A stretch of DNA of 64,000 bases. Source: Candidatus Gastranaerophilales bacterium (GTDB taxonomy: Bacteria > Cyanobacteriota > Vampirovibrionia > Gastranaerophilales > Gastranaerophilaceae). Made by a program: the position numbers and the translations under genes. The notes under the pieces were generated by a model. That model had not been told where the DNA came from, made no database searches, and was given only the letters and a program-made list of their open reading frames with translations. The stretch covers positions 1 to 64,000 of the forward strand of contig CALVAY010000008.1 in the NCBI GenBank assembly GCA_944325665.1. The letters run 5' to 3'. Positions 9,811 to 18,135 of this stretch are shown here, in pieces; positions within the stretch are counted from its first letter, which is position 1; each line of letters opens with the position of its first letter.

Positions 9811-10704
9811 TTAATCCATTCTGACAAAAGTTGAAACACAGCTTGGTTTTCTGACTTTTGTGCAGACATATCCGCTTCCGTAATGACCGCTGGCATTAGA
9901 AGTATTGCCTTCAATTGTGTGAATACCGTCAGAATCAACTTTAACAACTATACCAATGTGTCCTTCTGAATTTATAATAACTAAATCGCCCGGTTTTGCT
10001 TGAGAAGGGTCGCTATATGCTCTGCCTGTGCTTCTTGCCCAGCTTGCAATACTTGGGCAATATGCATGGTTTATTGATTCGTACCCCTCAGGCAAAGATT
10101 TGCCTGCTGCATCGTATGCATTTTTCATGGCAAAATAGACAAAGTCAGCACACCAAGCACCTGAGTGAAATCCTGTCTTAGACATAACGCCCGACATTTG
10201 TGAGGCACTTTTGCCGTTAAATTGCATAGCAAAGTTTATTGCGCTTGCAGCAGTCGAGCCACCGCTTACAAGAGGTGCAGCCATGCCTGTTGGTGTTCCG
10301 CCAAGCGAATTTAAGCTGTTTAATATACTATCATATGCTGAATTTGTGTTTTGGGCAGTAATCTGAGCCATCAAACGAGCCAAAAATGCGCCCGAGCCGC
10401 CGTTTAGGGCTTCTGCAAATTTCTTTTGACTTAGACCTGTTGAGCTTACACCTATTGCCTCGTCTTTTGATAATACTCCGTCCCCGTCAGTATCGAAAGC
10501 TTGGAAAGAACTTTCTATACCACGCTTTTGAAGACGTTCGTAAAATTCTTTGTCCGAGCCTTTTAAACCTTTTTCGACGGCAGCCTTGTATTCTTGTAAA
10601 TTATAGCCGGAAAATTTTCTGGTATCTATTGCAACATCTTTGGCAGGTGTTGGAGTTTTACCGTTTAGAGTATTTATTAAATCTGTTGATAATCCGACTG
10701 TCAT
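9811..10704 (-). CDS. CHAP-domain protein with an EF-hand
   Basis: 297 residues with no obvious signal peptide. A canonical calcium loop DTDGDGVLSKDE occupies residues 71-82. The C-terminal half resembles a CHAP/NlpC-type amidase-peptidase: catalytic Cys in GAWCADFVYF (C185), His in GHIGIVV (H249) and the polar residue in EGNTSN (about 265-270). Such domains cleave peptidoglycan cross-links. Signal-less EF-hand proteins recur in this window (11637, 59580, 60377), implying a shared export route or intracellular role. Expression probably uses the element at 10724-10759. AAGGA precedes the ATG. Confidence 0.75.
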   Translation of the reverse strand: MTVGLSTDLINTLNGKTPTPAKDVAIDTRKFSGYNLQEYKAAVEKGLKGSDKEFYERLQKRGIESSFQAFDTDGDGVLSKDEAIGVSSTGLSQKKFAEALNGGSGAFLARLMAQITAQNTNSAYDSILNSLNSLGGTPTGMAAPLVSGGSTAASAINFAMQFNGKSASQMSGVMSKTGFHSGAWCADFVYFAMKNAYDAAGKSLPEGYESINHAYCPSIASWARSTGRAYSDPSQAKPGDLVIINSEGHIGIVVKVDSDGIHTIEGNTSNASGHYGSGYVCTKVRKPSCVSTFVRMD

Positions 10705-10723
10705 TTTAAATCCTTATCTAACG

Positions 10724-10759
10724 TATATATATAAAGTATATACTTTAATAAAAATTGAC
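10724..10759 (-). promoter_or_regulatory. shared promoter-like element, copy A
   Basis: GTCAATTTTTATTAAAG followed by TATATACTTTATATATATA, upstream of the CHAP/EF-hand gene. It matches copy B at 26927-26962 at 31 of 36 positions and shares G(T/G)CAATTTT with copies at 11576, 42355 and 52250. Confidence 0.6.
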
Positions 10760-10871
10760 TTTTGTTTTTATGAAACATTACAATTCTTAACAAATATAAA
10801 AAATATATTAAGAATTTTATGATTTAAAATAGAATATAATAAAATTAAGGTGTAAACTAAAAGATTAGAGT

Positions 10872-11561
10872 ATGCGAAACATAACAACGGTAATTTTTGA
10901 TTTAGACGGAACATTAATAGACTCAAGAGCAGGAATAATAAACGGACTAAAAGATGCTCTTTTAAGGTGCGGCTACTGTGTCCCTGTTGGCGTTGAAATA
11001 CCTGTTGGCCCACCGCTTTATGACACAATTAAGTATATATTCCCAAATATTAAGGATGAAGAAATATATAAAATAGTAGAAGCATTTAGAGAAGCTTACC
11101 ACCATTTTGACCTGCCTGTTTCAAAGCCGTATGAAGGGGCAGTTGAAATGTTAAAAACACTAAAAAATTACGGGGTGAAAAGCTACATTGCAACATACAA
11201 ACCCAAAATGTTCTCATCAAAAATTTTGGAAAAATATTTTAAAGAACTTTATATCGATGTTATAACACCAACGGAATTACCTACTTGGGAAGACATAGTT
11301 CACAACAACTGCACAAAAACAGACATTGTTAAATTTTTAATCGAAAAACATAATATCAACCCTAATAATGCAATAATGGCAGGGGATGCAATAACAGATA
11401 TTGAGGCGGCGCACAAAAACGGATTAATAAGTATAGCCGCTAATTACGGGTATGGTGATAATTTAGAAATAGCAAATTATCAGGCAAACAATATTGAGGA
11501 TATGCGACAAATCCTAATGAAGCACATAAACAGAGAGGACTTAGAAAAACAAGCCGTATAA
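10872..11561 (+). CDS. HAD-family phosphatase (phosphoglycolate phosphatase-like)
   Basis: 229-residue HAD hydrolase. Motif I is FDLDGTLIDS (about 9-18), motif II lies in the SYIATYKPK segment near 109, and motif IV is GDAITDIEAA (about 172-181). The helical cap between about 15 and 90 is of the Gph/PGMB type. The substrate cannot be read from sequence; phosphoglycolate or a related small phosphomonoester is plausible. Short intergenic gaps separate it from divergent and downstream accessory genes. Confidence 0.8.
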   Translation: MRNITTVIFDLDGTLIDSRAGIINGLKDALLRCGYCVPVGVEIPVGPPLYDTIKYIFPNIKDEEIYKIVEAFREAYHHFDLPVSKPYEGAVEMLKTLKNYGVKSYIATYKPKMFSSKILEKYFKELYIDVITPTELPTWEDIVHNNCTKTDIVKFLIEKHNINPNNAIMAGDAITDIEAAHKNGLISIAANYGYGDNLEIANYQANNIEDMRQILMKHINREDLEKQAV

Positions 11562-11575
11562 TTTTTTCCCTTTTT

Positions 11576-11606
11576 GTCAATTTTTTTATCCAAAATGTTT
11601 TTATTA
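11576..11606 (+). promoter_or_regulatory. shared promoter-like element, copy C
   Basis: GTCAATTTTTTTATCC then AAAATGTTTTTATTA, 61 bases before the EF-hand gene start. It is identical to copy F (52220-52250) at 26 of 31 positions. Confidence 0.6.
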
Positions 11607-11636
11607 AACCAAGAGGATAAAAGGGAGAAATTTTTC

Positions 11637-12410
11637 ATGTCAAACGATTTTAGTATTAACGATTACAAAGACAACAGTGCTTATCAAATTCTAAGAGGCA
11701 TCAAAAAAGCACATAGAGAATATGATTTTCAAAAAACAACCGATACAACAATTATAGATTTTGCACAAACAAAAGCAGATAAAACAGAAAATAAATCAGC
11801 TATTACAGTTGCTCTTGAAGACTTTACAAGAACAACAAACGGATTTAACGGCTCAAGCTCTTCAAACATTGTAGAGAGCGACACAGAATTATCATTTTTC
11901 GAAAAAATAGGCAGTTTCTTCGGCAAAAAAACTGATAATATGTTCAAAACAAAAGAAGGACAAGAACTTGTTGCCTCCCAAGGTAAAATTTTCCAAAACG
12001 ACATTTATGACAGCGATTACGCCAAAAACGGCGGCATAAGATATGCTAAAGAAGGCGATGATTTGTATGAATCAGCTCTAAACTTTGCAAAAGCAGATAT
12101 TGGTGCAATCGAAAAAGCATATCAGATGGCAAATTTAGAATCAAATAATAACGGCAAACTTGAAAGTTTTGAAGCAGGCTCCTACACAGAATTTGACGGA
12201 AATTTATATGATGCAATTCAAGAACTTGATTTGGGCGATTCAAAGAAAAAATTAACAGCTGAAGAATATGCAAGTTATCTTATTGCGGTTGACCAAATGG
12301 GCAACTCTGACGGCGTTATAAGCTCTGATGAAGCAGCAGGCATTATTGAAATGAAAAATTCCGATTTAGCATCAAAAGCAAAAACAATCTTTGAAGAACA
12401 TTACGACTAG
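11637..12410 (+). CDS. EF-hand-like protein of unknown function
   Basis: 257 residues, starting MSNDFSINDYKDN. ATG 11637 is preferred over an upstream TTG because AAGGGAG precedes it at good spacing and the upstream frame overlaps a promoter-like element. Two calcium-loop-like segments are visible near residues 165-180 (ESNNNGKLESFE) and 225-240 (GNSDGVISSDE). Both are slightly non-canonical at position 1. No signal peptide or membrane helix. The arrangement resembles the other EF-hand proteins in the window. Confidence 0.6.
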   Translation: MSNDFSINDYKDNSAYQILRGIKKAHREYDFQKTTDTTIIDFAQTKADKTENKSAITVALEDFTRTTNGFNGSSSSNIVESDTELSFFEKIGSFFGKKTDNMFKTKEGQELVASQGKIFQNDIYDSDYAKNGGIRYAKEGDDLYESALNFAKADIGAIEKAYQMANLESNNNGKLESFEAGSYTEFDGNLYDAIQELDLGDSKKKLTAEEYASYLIAVDQMGNSDGVISSDEAAGIIEMKNSDLASKAKTIFEEHYD

Positions 12411-12446
12411 TTTAAATTTTTAAATGTAGTGATAAAATATCCATAT

Positions 12447-12477
12447 AAAGCATTTATCTTAAGATAAATGCTTTTTT
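12447..12477 (+). terminator. rho-independent terminator
   Basis: A perfect 28-base palindrome (12447-12474, centred between 12460 and 12461) with AAAGCATTTATCTT as its left arm, running into a T tract. It ends the EF-hand gene; the pgeF Shine-Dalgarno begins directly after it. Confidence 0.85.
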
Positions 12478-12490
12478 GGAGTTTAAGAAT

Positions 12491-13216
12491 ATGTTTTATT
12501 TTGACAAAGTTAATTCAAAAAAAATTTTAAAATCAGATTTAATATCTGAAGCAGAAGTGTTTTTCACAACAAAAGAAAGTTTTATAAAAACAAAAGAAGA
12601 AAGCTTAAAACAACTTGCCAATGAAAACAAAAATTTAATTTGCAATTACCTTAAAATAAACCCAAACTGTCTTTTGCACCCAAAACAAGTGCATGGTGAT
12701 AATATCGAGTTTATAATTAAAAACAAAAAAGAATACCCCCAAACAGACGCATTAATTTTAAATGACACAACAAATGCTATTTATCTGAACTTTGCAGATT
12801 GCACCCCTGTTGTCCTCTATGACTTTAGAAAAAATATTATAGCAATAGCTCATGCCGGCTGGCGCGGAACAGTTCTTAAAATAGCAACAAAAACAATTTC
12901 AAAGATGAATTCTAATCCGCAGGATATAAAGGCACTTATTGGCCCAAATATTTGTTTTAATTGCTTTGAAACAAGCGAAGAAATTGCACTTGAACTTAAA
13001 AAAACTTTGATTAACCCTGACGGGCTGTTTTTAGAGAAAAACGGCAAATATTACGCCGACCTAAAGGGTGTTAACGCTCGACAACTTTATGAAGCAGGGG
13101 TAAAAGAGGTCGATACATGTCCATACTGCACTTATTGTAACAACGATTTATTTTTCTCGTACAGAAAAGAAAATAAAACCACAAGCAGAATAAGTGCCGT
13201 TGCAAAGTTAAAATAA
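12491..13216 (+). CDS. pgeF: PgeF/YfiH family purine nucleoside phosphorylase
   Basis: 241-residue laccase-domain (DUF152) protein. Family signatures are HPKQVHGDNIEF, NFADCTPVVLYD, AIAHAGWRGTVLKIA and IGPNICFNCFE, supplying the His/Cys zinc site. Members act as adenosine/inosine phosphorylases or peptidoglycan editing factors. Start chosen at ATG 12491 with GGAG nine bases upstream; the longer TTG frame begins inside the terminator. Confidence 0.9.
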   Translation: MFYFDKVNSKKILKSDLISEAEVFFTTKESFIKTKEESLKQLANENKNLICNYLKINPNCLLHPKQVHGDNIEFIIKNKKEYPQTDALILNDTTNAIYLNFADCTPVVLYDFRKNIIAIAHAGWRGTVLKIATKTISKMNSNPQDIKALIGPNICFNCFETSEEIALELKKTLINPDGLFLEKNGKYYADLKGVNARQLYEAGVKEVDTCPYCTYCNNDLFFSYRKENKTTSRISAVAKLK

Positions 13217-13936
13217 TTATTTTGAGCAAACAGGGCAATTGGGATTTTTTTGTACTTTAATTTTCTTAAACGACTGCTCAAGCCCACTGTAGAGAAGCAA
13301 TTGGTTTTTTAAAGGCTCGCCAAGCGAGGTGATTGCCTTAAAAACCTCCATTGACTGAATTGAAGAAATAGTTGAAACACAAGGGCTTATAACACCTTTT
13401 TTTGTATTATTTTCATCCGAGAAAGCATTTTCTGGCAAAATGCAAGCAAGACAAGCAGAGGTTTTATCAATTGTACAAACTTGACCGAAAAATTCATCCA
13501 CACCGCCATGCACAAGGGTTTTGTCGGTTTTAATAACCGCACTTGATACCAAAAGTTTTGTTTTAATGCTATCTAAGCAATCAACTATTATATCATAGGG
13601 GAAAATTAGCTCATCCACGTTATTTTCATCAATTTTTTCGCAATAGGTTTTAATGTTTAATACCGGATTAAACTCAAGAGCGGTTTTTCGTGCCGACAAT
13701 ACCTTAAATTCACCCAAAGCCGAGGTTTTATGTATGTACTGACGGTTTAAGTTGCTTAACTCGACCTTATCAAAATCAACAATACCAATGTTCATAACCC
13801 CAAGAGCGCAAAGGTTAAAGATTACACCGCTTGCAAGCCCGCCGGCACCACAGATTAACACTTTTGCATTTTTAATTTTTTGCTGACCCGACTCGCCTAT
13901 TTCGCTTATCAATATATTTTTCTGATATCTTGTCAT
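13217..13936 (-). CDS. ThiF/MoeB/HesA-type E1-like adenylyltransferase
   Basis: 239 residues. Nucleotide-binding GAGGLASGVIF (about 29-39, with Ala where most members have Gly), VDFDKVELSNLNRQYIH with the arginine finger, and DCLDSIKTK. Two CxxC pairs (CLAC near 175 and CPVC near the C terminus) form the structural zinc site. Such enzymes adenylate the C-terminal Gly of ThiS/MoaD-like sulphur carriers; no carrier gene is nearby. It is divergent from hydE across 44 bases. GATAAT lies six bases before the ATG. Confidence 0.85.
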   Translation of the reverse strand: MTRYQKNILISEIGESGQQKIKNAKVLICGAGGLASGVIFNLCALGVMNIGIVDFDKVELSNLNRQYIHKTSALGEFKVLSARKTALEFNPVLNIKTYCEKIDENNVDELIFPYDIIVDCLDSIKTKLLVSSAVIKTDKTLVHGGVDEFFGQVCTIDKTSACLACILPENAFSDENNTKKGVISPCVSTISSIQSMEVFKAITSLGEPLKNQLLLYSGLEQSFKKIKVQKNPNCPVCSK

Positions 13937-13980
13937 AAAATTATTATCGACAAAGAAAGAAAAAAATCTATAATGTTTTT

Positions 13981-14979
13981 ATGGAACAAAAAGAAATAAT
14001 TGAAATTTTAAAAAACGATAACGCTGATGAACTGTATCAAAAAGCGCACAAAACAAGGGTTGAAAACCTTGGACACAATGTTTATTTAAGAGCATTAATA
14101 GAATGTTCTAATGTTTGCTCAAGAAACTGTCTTTACTGCGGAATTAACAGGGAAAATAAAGAGCTTAAGCGTTTTTCCTTGAGTAAAGATGAAATTATTA
14201 AAACGGCAAAACTTGCAAAAGAGTTGGGTTTTAAGACTATTGTTCTTCAAAGCGGTGAAAATCAGGTTTATGATTTAAAGACAATGTGCGGGATTATTGA
14301 AGAAATAAAATCCCTCAACCTTGCACTTACACTAAGCTTAGGTGAAAAAACTTTTGAAGAATACAAGCAATACAAAAAATCAGGGGCAGACAGGTATCTT
14401 TTAAGAATTGAAACAACTGATGAAAATCTCTTTCAAAAAATGCATCCTGACGGAAATTTTAAAAACAGGGTTGAGTGCCTTTATAACCTTAAAGAATTAA
14501 ACTATGAAACAGGGACAGGAATTTTAGTAGGGTTGCCTAATCAAAGTATTGAAAGTTTAGCTAAGGATATTTTATTCTTTAGAGAGCTTGATGCCGATAT
14601 GATTGGTCTTGGACCTTTTATACCGCACAATAAAACACTATTAAAAAATGAAAAAGCAGGTGATTTGGAGCTTACACTTAAGGTTATGGCGCTTGTGAGA
14701 ATTCTTATGCCAAATATAAATATCCCCGCCACAACTGCAATGGAAACACTAAGCAAAAACGGTCGAAAAAAAGCTCTTATAAGCGGAGCAAACGTTGTTA
14801 TGCCAAATGTAACGCCGATTTTAAACAGAGAAAATTATTCAATTTATCCCGACAAAAAAGGTGTAAATGCACTAAATAAAGAGGAACTCAAAAAGCTTTA
14901 TAAAGAGATAGAAGAAATTGGCGATAAGGTATCAGGCGGCTTTGGCACAAGCAAAAACTTTAAGAAAATTAATAAATAG
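13981..14979 (+). CDS. hydE: [FeFe]-hydrogenase maturase HydE (radical SAM)
   Basis: 332 residues. The radical-SAM cluster motif is CSNVCSRNCLYC (CxxxxxxCxxC spacing in the segment about 44-55, with the canonical CxxxCxxC formed by its last three Cys). HydE-like context follows: IVLQSGENQ, YLLRIETTDENLFQKMHP, GLPNQSIESLAKDILFFRELDADMIGLGPFIPH. HydE builds part of the H-cluster, implying a hydrogenase and HydF/HydG elsewhere. BioB/PylB-like relatives are the alternative. TCGACA-16-TATAAT ends six bases before the ATG: apparently leaderless. Confidence 0.85.
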   Translation: MEQKEIIEILKNDNADELYQKAHKTRVENLGHNVYLRALIECSNVCSRNCLYCGINRENKELKRFSLSKDEIIKTAKLAKELGFKTIVLQSGENQVYDLKTMCGIIEEIKSLNLALTLSLGEKTFEEYKQYKKSGADRYLLRIETTDENLFQKMHPDGNFKNRVECLYNLKELNYETGTGILVGLPNQSIESLAKDILFFRELDADMIGLGPFIPHNKTLLKNEKAGDLELTLKVMALVRILMPNINIPATTAMETLSKNGRKKALISGANVVMPNVTPILNRENYSIYPDKKGVNALNKEELKKLYKEIEEIGDKVSGGFGTSKNFKKINK

Positions 14980-14988
14980 CCTTATTTT

Positions 14989-15017
14989 TTGCCCAAAGAT
15001 ATTAATAGTGCTATACT
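14989..15017 (+). promoter_or_regulatory. probable ilvA-ridA promoter
   Basis: TTGCCC (14989-14994), 17-base spacer, TATACT (15012-15017), giving a leader of about 20 bases that contains GAGG before the ilvA ATG. Confidence 0.55.
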
Positions 15018-15043
15018 TAAAGCGTAATTAAGCCGAGGTTGAA

Positions 15044-16237
15044 ATGCTTACACTTGATAAAGTTTACGATGCACAGAGAGTTTTAAAGGATAACATAAGA
15101 AAAACCGACCTGATTTTTGCCCCAGCGTTATGCGAAAATTCACAAATTTATTTAAAGGCGGAAAACCTTCAAACAACAGGGTCATTCAAGGTTAGAGGCG
15201 CTTATTATAAAATCTCAAGATTATCTGATGAGCAAAAACAAAGAGGAATTATAGCCTGCTCAGCCGGAAACCACGCACAGGGCGTGGCACTTAGTGCACA
15301 GAAAAATAATATAAAATCGGCAATTTTTATCCCAAGCACGGCACCGATTTCAAAAATTGAAGCAACAAGAAAATATGGTGCTCAAATTATGCTTGTAGAT
15401 GGTGTTTATGACGACGCTTATCAGGCAGCGGTAAAGTATCAGGAAGAAACTCAAGGAGTTTTTATTCATCCTTTTGATGACCCCGATATTATTGCAGGAC
15501 AGGGAACAATAGCACTTGAACTTATGGAACAGTTGCCCGATATGGAAGCAGTTATTGTCCCAATAGGCGGAGGCGGACTGATTTCAGGGGTTGCCTACAC
15601 TGTTAAGATGTTAAATCCCAAGTGCAAAGTTTATGGTGTACAAGCTTGCGGTGCACCCAGTATGGTAAATTCATTGCATGAGCACAAAAGAATTGAACTG
15701 CCTTCTGTTTCAACTTTTGCAGACGGTACGGCAGTAAAATTACCCGGTGAAAACACATTTAAGATTTGCGAACAATACGTTGACGAAGTTGTAACCGTTA
15801 GCGAAGATGAAATAGCCGGAGCTGTTTTATCTCTCATTGAAAAGCAAAAGCTTATTGCAGAAGGCGCAGGGGCACTAAGTGTTGCTGCCGCTATGTTTAA
15901 CAAACTTCCGATTGATGGTAAAAAGACAGTTTGTCTTGTATCCGGCGGAAATATCGATGTTAATATTCTATCCAGAGTAATAAACAGGGGTCTTTTAAAA
16001 GAAGGTCGCTTGAGCGATTTAACTATCGAGCTTTTAGACAAACCCGGTCAATTAAGAGATGTATCGACAATCATTGCTCAACTCGGCGCAAATGTTGTCC
16101 GTGTAAGACACAATCAAGGCGGCAAAGGTACCGAGATAAACGAGTGCTACTTATCCGTAACGCTTGAGACGAAAAATGCAGAGCATTTGGAAGAAATAAA
16201 AAGAACATTTGTTGAAAAAGGTTACAGAATTCACTGA
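15044..16237 (+). CDS. ilvA: threonine ammonia-lyase with ACT domain
   Basis: PLP enzyme converting threonine to 2-oxobutanoate and ammonia, 397 residues. The PLP lysine is in TGSFKVRGAYYK (about 45-56), phosphate-binding glycines are in PIGGGGLISG, and a C-terminal ACT domain starts near 325 (LSDLTIELLDKPGQLRDV). This is the short IlvA/TdcB form with one ACT domain. ridA follows 16 bases downstream, matching the known partnership in which RidA removes the reactive enamine/imine made by this enzyme. Confidence 0.92.
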   Translation: MLTLDKVYDAQRVLKDNIRKTDLIFAPALCENSQIYLKAENLQTTGSFKVRGAYYKISRLSDEQKQRGIIACSAGNHAQGVALSAQKNNIKSAIFIPSTAPISKIEATRKYGAQIMLVDGVYDDAYQAAVKYQEETQGVFIHPFDDPDIIAGQGTIALELMEQLPDMEAVIVPIGGGGLISGVAYTVKMLNPKCKVYGVQACGAPSMVNSLHEHKRIELPSVSTFADGTAVKLPGENTFKICEQYVDEVVTVSEDEIAGAVLSLIEKQKLIAEGAGALSVAAAMFNKLPIDGKKTVCLVSGGNIDVNILSRVINRGLLKEGRLSDLTIELLDKPGQLRDVSTIIAQLGANVVRVRHNQGGKGTEINECYLSVTLETKNAEHLEEIKRTFVEKGYRIH

Positions 16238-16252
16238 TCCAAAGGGGGAATA

Positions 16253-16627
16253 ATGAAAAAAGTTATCTATACAAAAAATGCACCCGATGCAATCGGACCA
16301 TACTCGCAAGCCTACCTTTGTGATAATACCTTATACACTTCAGGACAAATTGCAATAAATCCTGAAAACGGTGAACTTGTTGCGGGCGGGATAAAAGAGC
16401 AAACAGCAAGAGTTATTGAAAACATCGCTTCAATCCTAAGGGAAGCAGGCTTCGGCTTTGAACATGTTATTAAAACAACTTGTTTTCTTGCAAATATGGA
16501 TGACTTTGCAACATTTAACGAAGTTTACGGGCAACACTTTATATCAAAACCTGCGCGCTCTTGCGTTCAAGCGGCAAAATTACCCAAAGGTGCTTTGGTT
16601 GAAGTGGAAGTAATTGCCAAAAAATAG
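16253..16627 (+). CDS. ridA: RidA reactive-intermediate deaminase
   Basis: 124-residue YjgF/YER057c/UK114 protein that hydrolyses 2-aminoacrylate-type enamines. Signatures: PDAIGPYSQAYL, YTSGQIAINP, KTTCFLANMDDFATFNEVY and the catalytic-Arg motif KPARSCVQAAKLPKGALVEVE. A strong GGGGG Shine-Dalgarno precedes it. Its pairing with ilvA is functionally sensible. Confidence 0.94.
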   Translation: MKKVIYTKNAPDAIGPYSQAYLCDNTLYTSGQIAINPENGELVAGGIKEQTARVIENIASILREAGFGFEHVIKTTCFLANMDDFATFNEVYGQHFISKPARSCVQAAKLPKGALVEVEVIAKK

Positions 16628-17206
16628 TTAAAACCAGTCTATTAAAGCTTTATCCTTGCCGAAGTTTAAATTACATACTTCGGCAAGTTTACTGTTGTAT
16701 AAAAATTTCTTGCTCAAATTATAAGCAAGCGGTTCTTGCTTGTAGCCAAGCTCTTTAAACTTAACATCGCTTAGCTGCCCTGTTGAATAATCATAAACTT
16801 GAGAATAATTTAGCCCTTCAAAAAGACAGGACGGAACTTTTATTTTTTCATCCAAAAAATAAGGCAATCCAAAAGTTCTGCATATTATCGGTCTTTTTTC
16901 ATAAATTGCACATCTGTCGTTAACTAAAAACGGACAAATATAAGTCCAGTTCCTATCATTACCTTGCTGCATTTTTTCCTTTTTTAATTGCGAAATTTTA
17001 TCTAAAATCTTTACCCTGAGTTCATAATCAAGTTCACTCAGAGCAGATTTTAAATATAAAAATTCTATTTCACTTATAGGGTAAACTCCCGTCTTGCAAC
17101 AAAGCGAACAGCCCTCTTTGCAGCAAATGTATTCTTTTTGCTGTTCAAAGAAACTTTGAAGTTTTACATTTAAATAACCAAGAAATTTTTCGTAATTATC
17201 AAACAT
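16628..17206 (-). CDS. YkgJ-type cysteine-cluster protein
   Basis: 192 residues. The metal-binding signature is CCKEGCSLCC (about 28-37) with CPFLVNDRCAIYEKRPIICRTFG (about 90-112); these Cys probably bind a metal or Fe-S cluster. Function of the family (UPF0153/YkgJ) is unknown. It lies 2 bases after argF and probably belongs to the arginine transcript. A clear paralogue is at 28644. No catalytic role can be assigned. Confidence 0.8.
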   Translation of the reverse strand: MFDNYEKFLGYLNVKLQSFFEQQKEYICCKEGCSLCCKTGVYPISEIEFLYLKSALSELDYELRVKILDKISQLKKEKMQQGNDRNWTYICPFLVNDRCAIYEKRPIICRTFGLPYFLDEKIKVPSCLFEGLNYSQVYDYSTGQLSDVKFKELGYKQEPLAYNLSKKFLYNSKLAEVCNLNFGKDKALIDWF

Positions 17207-17208
17207 TT

Positions 17209-18135
17209 TTATATAATTGATGCCAATATCGCCTTTTGAGCATGCATTCTGTTTTCTGCCTGCTTAAATATTATATCAGCATTTTTTTCTAAAATCTCAT
17301 GAGTTATTTCTTCTTCTCTGTGCGCAGGTAGGCAATGCAGAACAATATGCTCCGATGCTGCTTTTTGACATAGTGAAGAATTTATCTGATAAGGTTTAAA
17401 TATCTCCCTTCTGGCTTGAGCTTCGCCTTCTTGTCCCATGCTTGCCCAAACATCAGTGTAGATGATGTTGGCATCTTTTACTGCAATATTTGGGTCATGT
17501 ACAACTTCTACTTTTGAACCTGTTTTTTTAGCGGTTTCATTTGCAAAGTTTAAAAAGTTACTCATAGGCTCATACCCTTCAGGACAAGAAATTGTAACGT
17601 CCATACCAACTAAGGCACAACCCGCCAAAAGACTGTTAGCAACATTATTGCCATCGCCAACATAGCAAAGTTTAAGACCCTTAAGCTTTGAAAAATGTTC
17701 TTTTATGGTCAATAAATCCGCCATAATTTGACAAGGGTGGCAATCATCCGTTAAACCGTTTATTGTTGGAATTGTAGCGTATTTTGCAAACTCTTCAACG
17801 TCTTTATGCGCAAAGGTTCTAATCATAACACAATCCGCATAACCCGATAAAACCCTTGCAGTATCAGATATAGTTTCTCTAACGCCCAAATTAATTTCAT
17901 CTTGCTTTAAAGTTAAAGAGCTTCCGCCAAGCTGTCTCATACCAATTTCAAAACTCACCCTTGTTCTTAAGGAAGGTTTTGAAAATATTAAAACAAGATT
18001 TTTATTCTCTAAAATAGGCAAAAAATGTCCGCTTTTGGCATCTTTTTTAATTGCTTCGGCAAAATCAAGCAGATAAAGTATCTCATCAGATGTAAAATCC
18101 ATTAAAGTTATAAAATCTTTTCCTTTTAAATTCAT
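17209..18135 (-). CDS. argF: ornithine carbamoyltransferase
   Basis: Makes citrulline from ornithine and carbamoyl phosphate, 308 residues. Carbamoyl-phosphate loop is SLRTR (usually STRTR), then the HPCQIMADL motif and the ornithine-binding HCLPAH motif near 268. Its start overlaps the argH stop by one base. It is the last arginine gene of the cluster. Confidence 0.96.
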   Translation of the reverse strand: MNLKGKDFITLMDFTSDEILYLLDFAEAIKKDAKSGHFLPILENKNLVLIFSKPSLRTRVSFEIGMRQLGGSSLTLKQDEINLGVRETISDTARVLSGYADCVMIRTFAHKDVEEFAKYATIPTINGLTDDCHPCQIMADLLTIKEHFSKLKGLKLCYVGDGNNVANSLLAGCALVGMDVTISCPEGYEPMSNFLNFANETAKKTGSKVEVVHDPNIAVKDANIIYTDVWASMGQEGEAQARREIFKPYQINSSLCQKAASEHIVLHCLPAHREEEITHEILEKNADIIFKQAENRMHAQKAILASII

